From an uncultured bacterium (GTDB lineage Bacteria > Desulfobacterota > GWC2-55-46), in NCBI GenBank assembly GCA_905339405.1, contig CAJPGC010000001.1, positions 62,001 to 126,000 on the forward strand: a DNA stretch of 64,000 nucleotides, given 5' to 3'. A model generated the notes under the pieces. It made no database searches. It was not told where the DNA came from and saw only the letters and a list, made by a program, of their open reading frames with translations. A program made the position numbers and the translations under genes. Within the stretch, counting starts at the first letter, position 1. Each line of letters starts with the position of its first letter. Shown here one piece after another: positions 8,444-17,284 of the stretch.

Positions 8444-8574
8444 AAAATTGATCTTTTTCCCGATCTCTTTGTCAGGCTGGAAGTAAAAATGCTCACATAT
8501 TTTCATATATGCTACGCTTTTTACTTCCACCCTTCCTCGACCTCGGAAAAAATATCTAATTTTTAGAGGTACCT
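8444..8574. repeat. Imperfect palindromic intergenic element (CTCACATA-core family, copy 2)
   Basis: This is the first of two repeats in the 357-base gap before the FrdA-like gene. The outer part pairs AAAATTGATCTTTTTCC with GGAAAAAATATCTAATTTTT. Inner arms GGAAGTAAAAA and TTTTTACTTCC flank the core TGCTCACATATTTTCATATATGCT. The layout matches 3618-3739 and 24736-24857 but the arm sequence differs from copy 1. Confidence 0.85.
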
Positions 8575-8644
8575 GATATAGCGGTAAAGGACAAGCAAGG
8601 ATTTTTCAGCAAGCTGTAATAAAACGGAGAAATGAAGTAACCAC

Positions 8645-8766
8645 AGGTTGCTCAAAAAGGCCCAGATGCAAGGAATCGAGGAGCGGCGAATGAGGCGTAC
8701 CTGAAGGGTACGTCGCAGTGAGGCGCGACGATGATGACAACGCAGATGGGACTTTTTCAGCAAGCT
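8645..8766. repeat. Palindrome-ended repeat (AGGTTGCT...AGCAAGCT family, copy 2)
   Basis: AGGTTGCTCAAAAAG (8645-8659) faces CTTTTTCAGCAAGCT (8752-8766). The interior GAATGAGGCGTACCTGAAGGGTACG and GCAGATGGGA match copy 1 at 4486-4607. A solitary fragment of the same right end (TTTTTCAGCAAGCTG) lies at about 8597-8615. The rest of the gap before the next gene carries only the GGAGG ribosome site near 8779. Confidence 0.85.
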
Positions 8767-8790
8767 GATTGTTAAATGTACGGAGGCACA

Positions 8791-10440
8791 ATGAGCGGAT
8801 ATACACCGGCTCTGATGGAATTAATCAAAAAGGTCGAGGCCACAAGGGCCGCCAGGGTCGAGAAGGCCAGAAAAGGCGAGCACTTCCCCGCCCTCACGAT
8901 GGAGCAGAGGCAGGAGTGGCTGAGGAAGTACCACCCCGACTATAAGAACGACGGCAGGCGTCCGGTAGAGGTCGGCGCCAACAAGGGCACGGTGTACCCT
9001 GAAGAGGTCTCCACCCTCCTGGAGTCCAAGAGCCGTCTCAATACGAAGTGCGTCGACCTTTCAAAGGCCGACTATGAGACCGACCTCCTCGTCATAGGCG
9101 CGGGCGGCGCCGGAACGGCCGCGGCTTTGGCAGCGCAGGAGCAGGGCCTCAAGGTGCTGATGTCCACCAAGCTCCGCCACGGCGATTCGAACACCGTCAT
9201 GGCTGAGGGCGGCATACAGGGAGCCGACCAGGAAGGCGACTCGCCCTATTTCCATTACCTCGACGTCATAGGCGGTGGGCATTTTTCAAACCAGCCCGGC
9301 CTCGTGGCCGCGATGACCAATGACGCGCCCCTTATCATCCACTGGCTCGAGAGCCTCGGGATGATGTTCGACAAGAAGCCGGACGGCAGGATGCTCGTGC
9401 GCCACGGTGGCGGCACCTCTAGAAAGAGGATGCACTCTGCAGGCGACATGACCGGCGCCGAGATAATGAGGGTCGTAAGGGACGAGGCCAGGAACAGGGC
9501 CAATGACATAAAGGTATTGGAGTTCACCCCGGCAGTAGAGCTCATACTCGACGAGAAGGGCAACGCCGCTGGAGCTGTCCTTTATAACCTGGAGACAAAG
9601 GAATACTACGTCGTAAAGGCCAAGTCGGTCCTCATCGCCACCGGCGGCTTCGGCAGGCTCCACATACAGGGCTTCCCCACGACCAACCACTACGGCGCGA
9701 CCGCCGACGGGGTCGTCATGGCCTACAGGGCGGGTGTAGCCCTCCAGGACCTCGACTCCACCCAGTACCACCCGACTGGGGCCATATACCCCGAGCAGAA
9801 CGTCGGCCTTCTCATAACCGAGAAGGTCAGGGGCCTCGGCGCGCAGCTCCTCAACACCGAAGGCGAGCAGTTCTGCTTCCCCCTGGAGCCCAGGGACGTC
9901 GAGTCGGCCTGCGTCATAAGGGAGTGCATGGACATTGGCAAGGGCATCCTTACCCCGACCGGCCGCCACGGCGTGTGGCTTGACTCCCCGATGATAGACA
10001 TGCTCCACGGCGAGGGGACCGTAAGAAAAGAGCTCCCGGCCAAGTATATACAGTTCAAGCGCTACGACATAGACATAAGCAAGGTCCCGATGCTCATCTA
10101 TCCCACGCTCCACTACCAGAACGGCGGGATACTCATAAACGAATGGTCCGAGACTACCGTGAAGGGCCTTTACAGTGCCGGAGAGGTCGCAGGAGGAGTG
10201 CACGGCAGGAACAGGCTCATGGGCAACTCCCTTCTTGATGTCCTTGTCTTCGGCAGAAGGGCTGGCCTCCGTGCCGCCGAGTACGTGAAGACGGCGAAGC
10301 TCGGGAGCAAGATGACGCTTTCGCACGTAGAGAAGTTCAACAAGGAAATTGACAAGGCAGGCATAGACAACGGGATAGAGAGCCCGCTACTGCTGCCGGA
10401 TTATGCGCCGGAGCATGTGAAGTCCAGGCAGATGGCCTGA
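8791..10440 (+). CDS. Fumarate reductase/succinate dehydrogenase-like flavoprotein subunit (FrdA family)
   Basis: ATG 8791 follows CGGAGG by 6 bases. The 549-residue protein has an N-terminal extension of about 90 residues, then the FAD site LLVIGAGGAGTAAALAAQEQ (near 101-120), then GDSNTVMAEGGIQGA. Asn134 replaces the His that forms the covalent FAD bond in classical FrdA/SdhA, so flavin is probably bound non-covalently. Substrate-site segments YHPTGAIYPEQ, RDVESACVIRE and the C-terminal HGRNRLMGNSLLDVLVFGRRAG are present; RLMGNSLLD corresponds to RLGGNSLLE of complex II. The usual long C-terminal helical domain is reduced. It probably pairs with the FrdB-like subunit upstream. Direction of catalysis is not visible. 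Confidence 0.82.
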   Translation: MSGYTPALMELIKKVEATRAARVEKARKGEHFPALTMEQRQEWLRKYHPDYKNDGRRPVEVGANKGTVYPEEVSTLLESKSRLNTKCVDLSKADYETDLLVIGAGGAGTAAALAAQEQGLKVLMSTKLRHGDSNTVMAEGGIQGADQEGDSPYFHYLDVIGGGHFSNQPGLVAAMTNDAPLIIHWLESLGMMFDKKPDGRMLVRHGGGTSRKRMHSAGDMTGAEIMRVVRDEARNRANDIKVLEFTPAVELILDEKGNAAGAVLYNLETKEYYVVKAKSVLIATGGFGRLHIQGFPTTNHYGATADGVVMAYRAGVALQDLDSTQYHPTGAIYPEQNVGLLITEKVRGLGAQLLNTEGEQFCFPLEPRDVESACVIRECMDIGKGILTPTGRHGVWLDSPMIDMLHGEGTVRKELPAKYIQFKRYDIDISKVPMLIYPTLHYQNGGILINEWSETTVKGLYSAGEVAGGVHGRNRLMGNSLLDVLVFGRRAGLRAAEYVKTAKLGSKMTLSHVEKFNKEIDKAGIDNGIESPLLLPDYAPEHVKSRQMA

Positions 10441-10728
10441 GGCAGGTAGCTTCAAAAATCTCCATCTGCTTTGTCACCGGCGGACAGAGTTTTTTGGACA
10501 GAGCTGAAACCGGGTTTTGTGGAATTTGATTTAGCGCGGACCTGTTCAAGACGGTCCGGACTTGGGCGGGGCTTGCCCGCCTGAGCCGTTTTCAAGTACT
10601 ATCATCCTGCCCGTTGCTCGGGCGTGCTCAGAAAAATAATGGAAACCCTTGCATTTGCCTTTTCAAGGCAGGCGCAGGGGTGTTTCATTTTACGGGTTTA
10701 AATAAAAAATCTCTGGAGGACCGGTTCA
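10441..10728. other. Intergenic region before sucC with short palindromes
   Basis: No credible gene is seen. The start (CTTCAAAAATCTCCATCTGCTTTGTCA) resembles fragments of the neighbouring repeat families. Two hairpin-forming stretches follow, CGGACCTGTTCAAGACGGTCCG near 10538-10559 and GGGCGGGGCTTGCCCGCC near 10564-10582. An AT-rich stretch and GGAGG (10714-10718) precede sucC. Confidence 0.55.
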
Positions 10729-11904
10729 ATGAACATCCACGAGTACCAGGCAAAGCAGATACTGGCCAAGTACGGCGTGAGCGTGCCCAAGGGCAAGATC
10801 GCGTTCACTCCGGCAGAGGCCGAGGAAGCTTCACGCGATTTCCTCGCTGAAGCCGGGAGCGTCTGCGTCGTCAAGGCCCAGATACACGCCGGCGGCAGGG
10901 GCAAGGCGGGCGGCGTCAAGCTCGCCAAGTCAAGGGAAGAGGCAGGCAACATCGCGAAAGAGCTTCTCGGCAAGGTGCTGGTCACCCACCAGACGGGACC
11001 TGCCGGGAAGGAAGTCAAGAAGGTCTACGTCGAAGAGGGCTGCCAGATAGCAAGGGAGCTCTACGTCGGCCTCGTCGTCGACAGGAGCACCCAGAGGGTC
11101 GTCATGATGGCCTCCACCGAGGGCGGAGTGGAAATCGAAGAGGTGGCGGCCAAGACCCCGGAGAAGATACTGAAGGAGTTCATAGACCCGGCCGTCGGGC
11201 TCATCCCCTTCCAGGGCAGGAAGCTTGCCTTCGGGCTCGGCATAGACAAGTCCCTCGTGAACAAGGCAGTGAAGTTCATGACAGGGCTCTATAACGCCTT
11301 CGTGGCGTCGGATGCTTCGATGGCCGAGATAAACCCGCTCGTCATCACAAAGGGCGGCGACATAATCGCGCTCGACGCGAAGATGTCCTTCGACGACAAC
11401 GCCCTTTTCAGGCACAAGGACATAGAGGAGATGAGGGACCTTGACGAGGAAGACCCGAAAGAGGTCGCCGCCTCGAGGTTCAACCTCAACTACGTGACGC
11501 TCGACGGCAACATAGGCTGCATGGTAAACGGCGCGGGCCTGGCGATGGCCACGATGGACATGATAAAGCTCTCCGGCGGCAACCCGGCCAACTTCCTCGA
11601 CGTGGGCGGCGGGGCCAACAAGGAGCAGGTCACCGCGGCCTTCAAGCTCATCACCTCCGACCCGAACGTCAAGGGCGTGCTCGTCAACATATTCGGCGGC
11701 ATCATGAGGTGCGACATAATAGCCGAGGGCATAATAGCCGCGGCCAAGGACGTGGGCCTCAAGGTCCCGCTCGTGGTGAGGCTCCAGGGCACGAACGTCG
11801 AGCAGGGCAGGAAGATGCTGGCTGAAAGCGGGCTCAACCTCATAACCGCCGAGAACATGGACGAGGCGGCCCAGAAGGCGGTCGCGGCCGCCAAGAACGC
11901 TTAA
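10729..11904 (+). CDS. sucC: Succinyl-CoA synthetase (ADP-forming) beta subunit
   Basis: The 391-residue protein is full length for SucC. It starts [12 protein letters not shown] and carries the ATP-grasp region ([20 protein letters not shown] near residue 46) and the C-terminal CoA-ligase domain ([33 protein letters not shown]). It interconverts succinyl-CoA and succinate with nucleotide phosphorylation. GGAGG lies about 10 bases upstream. sucD follows after 27 bases and korDABC after that, joining succinate and 2-oxoglutarate steps of a TCA route. Confidence 0.96.
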   Translation: MNIHEYQAKQILAKYGVSVPKGKIAFTPAEAEEASRDFLAEAGSVCVVKAQIHAGGRGKAGGVKLAKSREEAGNIAKELLGKVLVTHQTGPAGKEVKKVYVEEGCQIARELYVGLVVDRSTQRVVMMASTEGGVEIEEVAAKTPEKILKEFIDPAVGLIPFQGRKLAFGLGIDKSLVNKAVKFMTGLYNAFVASDASMAEINPLVITKGGDIIALDAKMSFDDNALFRHKDIEEMRDLDEEDPKEVAASRFNLNYVTLDGNIGCMVNGAGLAMATMDMIKLSGGNPANFLDVGGGANKEQVTAAFKLITSDPNVKGVLVNIFGGIMRCDIIAEGIIAAAKDVGLKVPLVVRLQGTNVEQGRKMLAESGLNLITAENMDEAAQKAVAAAKNA

Positions 11905-11931
11905 AAGAATATCCCCGGAGGAACTCAAACG

Positions 11932-12807
<876 letters not shown>

Positions 12808-12830
12808 TAATATATACTTTTACGCGCCTG

Positions 12831-12858
12831 TTGACTTGACGCTTCCCCCTGTGATAAA
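12831..12858 (+). promoter_or_regulatory. Candidate sigma70-type promoter upstream of korD
   Basis: TTGACT (12831-12836) is followed after 16 bases by GATAAA (12853-12858), about 80 bases before korD. A second overlapping TTGACG starts at 12836. The hexamers are moderately conserved, so this is a pattern-based call. Confidence 0.4.
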
Positions 12859-12935
12859 AGGGACGCTCAATTTTACAGGCCCTTCAAGAATCGCCAGGCT
12901 TAACAAAAGACGGGTCTGGACTGCGCGGAGGAAAC

Positions 12936-13142
12936 ATGACTGAGTCGGCGGCGAAGAAACTGCCAAGGATAGCAATAAACGAGAGGCTCTGCAAGGGATG
13001 CAGCATCTGCGTGGACTTCTGTCCCACCGATGTCCTGGAGATGAAGGGTTCGTGCGTGGCCGTGAAGAACCTCGAGGCCTGCACGAGATGTCAGCTCTGC
13101 GACCTGAGGTGCCCGGATTTCGCCATTCAGGTGTTCGATTAA
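12936..13142 (+). CDS. korD: 2-oxoglutarate:ferredoxin oxidoreductase delta (ferredoxin) subunit
   Basis: The 68-residue ferredoxin-like protein has two clusters of cysteines, CKGCSICVDFCP near residue 19 and CTRCQLCDLRCP near 50, for two [4Fe-4S] clusters. It heads the order delta-alpha-beta-gamma typical of four-subunit 2-oxoacid:ferredoxin oxidoreductases and carries electrons to external ferredoxin. The start ATG has a GGAGG about 5 bases upstream. Confidence 0.9.
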   Translation: MTESAAKKLPRIAINERLCKGCSICVDFCPTDVLEMKGSCVAVKNLEACTRCQLCDLRCPDFAIQVFD

Positions 13143-13211
13143 TAAACAGCGCGCCGCCGTCCCTGCCATGCGTGGCGAGCGGGCGGCCGGCTCATAGGGG
13201 GTTCCAAGACA

Positions 13212-14345
13212 ATGGCTGAGAAGAAGAAAAAACTCCTTCAAGGCAACGAGGCGTGCGTTGAAGGCGCTATATACGCCGGCTGCAGGTTCTACGCCGGGTA
13301 TCCCATCACTCCCTCCACTGAGATTGCGGAGGGCATGTCGGTGAGGCTGCCCAAGCTCGGCGGGAAGTTCATCCAGATGGAAGACGAGATTGGCGGCATC
13401 GCCGCCGCCCTCGGAGGGTCGCTTGCCGGACTCAAATCGATGACGGCCACCTCTGGCCCCGGCTTCTCCCTGAAGCAGGAGTGCATAGGCTACGCCTGCC
13501 TGGCCGAGATACCGCTCGTCATCGTCGACGTCATGAGGGGCGGCCCCTCTACAGGATACCCGACAGGGCCTTCCCAGTCCGACATCATGCAGGCGAAGTG
13601 GGGCACGCACGGCGACCACCCGGCCATAGCTTTGACCCCTTCGACCGTCCCCGAGATACTTTCAGAGACGGTAAGGGCCTTCAACCTGGCCGAGCAGTTC
13701 AGGACTCCCGTAATGGTCCTTTACGACGAGATACTGGGCCACATGAGGGAGCCTGTGACCATCCCCGGCCCCGGCGACTTCGCGGTCGAGGACAGGGCAA
13801 AGCCGACGTGCAAGCCCGAGGAGTACCACCCGTATGACGACAAGTTCCTCATAGCTCCGCTCGCGCCTTTTGGCAGCGGCTACAGGTTCCACGTCACCGG
13901 CCTCAACCACAAGCAGGACGGCTTCCCCACGAACGACTCCAAGGTGATCCGCGAGAACAACGAGCGGATAATGAGGAAGGTCCACGTCAACAGGGAGTCT
14001 ATCTGGAAGAACGAGGAAGTCATGCTCGACGACGCCGAGGTGGCCATCTTCACGATCGGTTCCACGGCCCGTTCCGCGAGGTTCGCCGTGAACGAGCTGA
14101 GGAAGTCCGGCGTGAAGGCCGGGCTCCTGCGCCCCCTTACGATATGGCCTTTCCCCGACAAGGCGGTAGCCGAACTCTCTACCAGGGTCAAGGCGATAAT
14201 CGTCCCGGAGATGAACCTGGGGCAGATGACCCTCGAGGTCGAAAGGTGCGCCAAGGGAAGGTGCGAGGTCGAGGGCCTCTACAGGGTCGACGGCGAGCCC
14301 ATCACCCCGTCGCAGATATTCCATGAAGTGAGGAAGTACCTTTAA
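13212..14345 (+). CDS. korA: 2-oxoglutarate:ferredoxin oxidoreductase alpha subunit
   Basis: The 377-residue protein contains the pyrimidine-binding domain of the 2-oxoacid oxidoreductase family: GNEACVEGAIYAGCRFYAGYP at the start, ITPSTEIAE, and the segment MRGGPSTGYPTGPSQSD near residue 110. These are hallmarks of KorA/VorB-type alpha subunits. With KorB it performs CoA-dependent oxidative decarboxylation of 2-oxoglutarate, or the reverse carboxylation using reduced ferredoxin. Co-location with sucCD favours 2-oxoglutarate over branched-chain or pyruvate substrates, which is inference from context. Confidence 0.92.
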   Translation: MAEKKKKLLQGNEACVEGAIYAGCRFYAGYPITPSTEIAEGMSVRLPKLGGKFIQMEDEIGGIAAALGGSLAGLKSMTATSGPGFSLKQECIGYACLAEIPLVIVDVMRGGPSTGYPTGPSQSDIMQAKWGTHGDHPAIALTPSTVPEILSETVRAFNLAEQFRTPVMVLYDEILGHMREPVTIPGPGDFAVEDRAKPTCKPEEYHPYDDKFLIAPLAPFGSGYRFHVTGLNHKQDGFPTNDSKVIRENNERIMRKVHVNRESIWKNEEVMLDDAEVAIFTIGSTARSARFAVNELRKSGVKAGLLRPLTIWPFPDKAVAELSTRVKAIIVPEMNLGQMTLEVERCAKGRCEVEGLYRVDGEPITPSQIFHEVRKYL

Positions 14346-14396
14346 GCGCGTCTTTCGCGTACAATAACTGCCGGTAACGACTCGGAGGCAAAAAAA

Positions 14397-15260
14397 ATGT
14401 CAACAACGGTTGCGGAAAAGAAGGAGAAGGTAAGCGTCCCCTTCGATTATAACAAGTACCTCAGGCCGAACAAGCTCCCGCACATCTGGTGCCCGGGCTG
14501 CGGCCACGGAATAGTATTGAAGGCCATGCTGCGCGCCATAGACAAGGCCGGCCTTGACAAGAACAACATTGCCCTGGTCTCCGGCATAGGCTGCTCCTCG
14601 AGGACCCCGGGCTACGTGGACTTCAACACGCTCCACACGCTCCACGGCAGGGCGCTGCCCTTCGCCACCGGCATAAAGCTCGCCCGGCCCGAGATGAAGG
14701 TAATAGTCGTCACCGGCGACGGAGACGCGCTGGCCATAGGCGGCAACCACTTCATCCACGCGTGCAGGCGCAACATCGACATAACGGTGCTGGTATTCAC
14801 CAACGCCACCTACGGCATGACGGGCGGCCAGTACTCGCCCACGACGCCGCTGGAGTCAATAGCCACGACCAGCCGCTACGGCAACATCGAGCCGCCTTTT
14901 GACACCTGCGAGATGGCGAAGGCCTCCGGCGCGACGTTCGTCGCCAGGGGCACGGCCTACCACACGCTCGAGCTCGAGAAGACCATACACGAGGCGATAA
15001 CGCACAAGGGCACCTCTGTGGTGGACATAATCGACGCCTGCCCGACCTACTTCGGCAGGGCGAACAAGTTCAAGAGCGCCACCCACATGATGGAGGAGAT
15101 AGAAAAGGACGGCACGGTGAACGTGAAGCAGGCCGCCAATCTCCCGCCGGAGAAGCTCGCGGGCAAGATGCTCAGGGGAGTTCTCCACAAGGTGGAGGGG
15201 CCGGAGTACTGCGAGAAGTACGACATCCTCATAAAGGAAAAGGCGAGCGCGAAGAAATAA
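14397..15260 (+). CDS. korB: 2-oxoglutarate:ferredoxin oxidoreductase beta (TPP-binding) subunit
   Basis: The 287-residue protein has the cluster/TPP motifs of the beta subunit: WCPGCGHGIVLKAM near residue 27 and the thiamine-diphosphate motif GDGDALAIGGNHFIHACRRN, with VLVFTNATYGMTGGQYSPT after it. It is the catalytic TPP subunit paired with KorA. The start ATG 14398-area context is GGAGGCAAAAAAA before ATG 14397. It has normal family length. Confidence 0.94.
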   Translation: MSTTVAEKKEKVSVPFDYNKYLRPNKLPHIWCPGCGHGIVLKAMLRAIDKAGLDKNNIALVSGIGCSSRTPGYVDFNTLHTLHGRALPFATGIKLARPEMKVIVVTGDGDALAIGGNHFIHACRRNIDITVLVFTNATYGMTGGQYSPTTPLESIATTSRYGNIEPPFDTCEMAKASGATFVARGTAYHTLELEKTIHEAITHKGTSVVDIIDACPTYFGRANKFKSATHMMEEIEKDGTVNVKQAANLPPEKLAGKMLRGVLHKVEGPEYCEKYDILIKEKASAKK

Positions 15261-15287
15261 GCGACGCAAACATCGGAGGCTTTCAAG

Positions 15288-15833
15288 ATGAGCGACAGGT
15301 ACGAGATAAGATTCAGCGGCTCGGGCGGACAGGGCATGATCCTGGCCGGGATAATAATGGCCGAAGCCGCTGCCATATACGGCGACAAGAACGCGGTGCA
15401 GAGCCAGTCATACGGCCCTGAGTCGAGGGGCGGGGCTTCAAAGGCCGAGGTAATAATCTCCCACGGCCCCATAGACTACCCCAAGGCCACTGCCATTGAC
15501 TGCATGCTCGCCATGACCCAGGAGTCATGCACCAAGTACCACGGCGACATAAAGAGCGGCGGCATACTCCTCGTCGACAGCGAAGAGGTAAAGACGGTGC
15601 CGCAGGGCGCTTTCAAGGTCCTCTCCTTCCCCATCATAGGCACGGCCAGGGAAGAGCTCGGCAAGACCATCGTCGCGAACATCATCTCTCTGGGGATGAT
15701 AGCCGAGCTTACCGGCGTCGTGACCCATGAGGCCGTTGAGAAGGCGGTCCTCTCGAGGGTGCCTCCCGCGTTCCTCGAACTCAACAAGAAGGCCCTTCAG
15801 ATAGGCTTTGAGAGCGCCGCGAAGCTGAAGTAG
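15288..15833 (+). CDS. korC: 2-oxoglutarate:ferredoxin oxidoreductase gamma subunit
   Basis: The 181-residue protein begins RYEIRFSGSGGQGMILAGII, the glycine-rich nucleotide-fold signature of the gamma subunit, followed by the YGPESRGGASKAEVIIS segment. It completes the four-gene kor operon, 27 bases after korB, and is followed by a strong intrinsic terminator. Confidence 0.94.
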   Translation: MSDRYEIRFSGSGGQGMILAGIIMAEAAAIYGDKNAVQSQSYGPESRGGASKAEVIISHGPIDYPKATAIDCMLAMTQESCTKYHGDIKSGGILLVDSEEVKTVPQGAFKVLSFPIIGTAREELGKTIVANIISLGMIAELTGVVTHEAVEKAVLSRVPPAFLELNKKALQIGFESAAKLK

Positions 15834-15852
15834 ATTTTTTCACGTCCATTCA

Positions 15853-15886
15853 AAGGCCGGCCCGGGAGCGGGCCGGCCTTTTTTTA
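15853..15886 (+). terminator. Rho-independent terminator after korC
   Basis: A perfect 12-base stem AAGGCCGGCCCG (15853-15864) and CGGGCCGGCCTT (15869-15880), with loop GGAG, runs into an uninterrupted T tract (15879-15886). It closes the kor operon and separates it from the AT-rich insert. Confidence 0.92.
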
Positions 15887-15899
15887 TTGCATGTCTCTG

Positions 15900-15928
15900 T
15901 TGACTTTAAAATAAAATATTGATATTAA
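15900..15928 (+). promoter_or_regulatory. Candidate promoter of the DUF5343-HEPN module
   Basis: TTGACT (15900-15905), a 17-base spacer and TATTAA (15923-15928) lie in the AT-rich segment just after the korC terminator. The site would give the two following genes their own transcript with a short leader ending at AAGGAG (15941-15946). Confidence 0.5.
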
Positions 15929-15954
15929 TGGAAAAAAATTAAGGAGAATTGAAA

Positions 15955-16572
15955 TTGGCTGAATTACCATATCTTAAAAGTTATAAAAATGTTGGAAAAC
16001 TGTTTGAACGTATCAAGTCTGCGAAAACACCGGAAATTTTTAATAATACTTATCTGTATAATACTTTAGGGCTTAAAAGCAACACGGATCGTCCGCTAAT
16101 TGCTCTTTTGAAAAGTTTAGGTTTTTTAGATAGCACTGGAAAACCAACTCCTCGATATTCCTCATTAAAAAATGAAAAAATTGCTAAACAAGAGATAGCG
16201 CAAGGCATTAGACAAGCATATGAGCCGTTATTTACTTCTAATGAAAATGCGGAGACATTAAATTCGCAGGATTTAAAGGGGCTCGTCGCACAAATTGCTG
16301 GAACTGATATCGGGATAACATCAAAAATAGTTGGTACTTTTAAGGCGCTCGCTGCACTTGCAGATTTTTCTACAAAAGCCCCTGAGGATAAGCAGAAAAA
16401 AACGGGAACAGCAACAGAAAATGAACAAAAAGGTATTGAAGGTGCACCTAAGGAAAAGGTGGGGCCATTTCGGCCAGACTTCCATTATAACATTCAAGTG
16501 CATTTACCTTTAAATGGTACTGAAGAAACTTATTTGAATATTTTTAATGCATTGAGAAAGGTGTTTGGATGA
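15955..16572 (+). CDS. DUF5343-type protein, first gene of an AT-rich two-gene module
   Basis: TTG 15955 is chosen because AAGGAG (15941-15946) lies 8 bases before it; TTG 15949 is an in-frame alternative. The protein of about 205 residues matches the DUF5343 pattern: an N-terminal winged-helix-like region (FERIKSAKTPEIFNNTYLYN, LKSNTDRPLIALLKSLGFLD), a variable charged linker, and a C-terminal FHYNIQVHLPLNGTEETYLN segment common in such proteins. Base composition is far more AT-rich than both neighbours, suggesting horizontal acquisition. It overlaps the HEPN gene in ATGA. The role is unknown; an antitoxin, sensor or DNA-binding partner is possible. Confidence 0.75.
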   Translation: MAELPYLKSYKNVGKLFERIKSAKTPEIFNNTYLYNTLGLKSNTDRPLIALLKSLGFLDSTGKPTPRYSSLKNEKIAKQEIAQGIRQAYEPLFTSNENAETLNSQDLKGLVAQIAGTDIGITSKIVGTFKALAALADFSTKAPEDKQKKTGTATENEQKGIEGAPKEKVGPFRPDFHYNIQVHLPLNGTEETYLNIFNALRKVFG

Positions 16573-17135
16573 AAAATGATGATAAATTAGCTTTATTTAT
16601 AATGCTCGGTCAAACAGCAACAAAGAATATGAAGTCCACACCAGAAATTGCTCATCCAGAACCGTTATTAATTTCTGATATTTTCGACCTTTCGTCACTA
16701 ATGCCTGAATCTGTAAGAGAGGCAAATAATGCTGCAATCTCTTATAAACTGTTTTTCGTATTTGAGAATTACCTGAGAGAATTCGTTGTTGATGTTCTTT
16801 CTAAAAACGGAAAAGAATCTTGGTGGGAAAAAATACCTTCTGATATACAAAAGGAGGTCGCAGATATTGTGGATAATGAGGAAATCAAAAGTTGGATGGC
16901 ACTTGGTTCAAGAGATAAATCAGCTTTGCTTACTTATCCACAATTATTAAAAATCATAGAACATTCTTGGAAAAATTACTTTGAGGAATTGGTTAGGGAT
17001 AGGGCATTGATTCAAGAAGCTAGGCATATAACTCATTTGCGAAATACGATTTGCCATATGAGTAATATCAATACAGAAGAATTGGGCAGACTTAAGCAGG
17101 TTATGAGGGATTGGTTTAGAATGGTGTCGCCATAA
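16569..17135 (+). CDS. Swt1-family HEPN-domain protein, putative ribonuclease effector
   Basis: The 188-residue protein overlaps the upstream stop by four bases (ATGA 16569-16572). The middle, AISYKLFFVFENYLREFVVD then ESWWEKIPSDIQKEV, resembles the Swt1-like HEPN domain. The C-terminal helix has RNTICH (Arg158-x4-His163), the R-x4-6-H motif that forms the active site in RNase HEPN proteins. No membrane segment or signal is seen. HEPN RNases occur in toxin-antitoxin and abortive-infection systems. Pairing with DUF5343 in a foreign-looking AT-rich patch points to such a role, but activity is not shown. Confidence 0.75.
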   Translation: MKNDDKLALFIMLGQTATKNMKSTPEIAHPEPLLISDIFDLSSLMPESVREANNAAISYKLFFVFENYLREFVVDVLSKNGKESWWEKIPSDIQKEVADIVDNEEIKSWMALGSRDKSALLTYPQLLKIIEHSWKNYFEELVRDRALIQEARHITHLRNTICHMSNINTEELGRLKQVMRDWFRMVSP

Positions 17136-17284
17136 AAAGGTAAGCGAACTCCTGTGCTAAATTGACTTGCTGACATCTTGCTGGTAAGCTCTCTTTGTCC
17201 CGGCCTTGAATTTTTCAAAAAACTTCTTTCACGCACTCACAATTCCTTGTAAATTGGTCGTATTACTCTTTCAGGAGGCATCTT

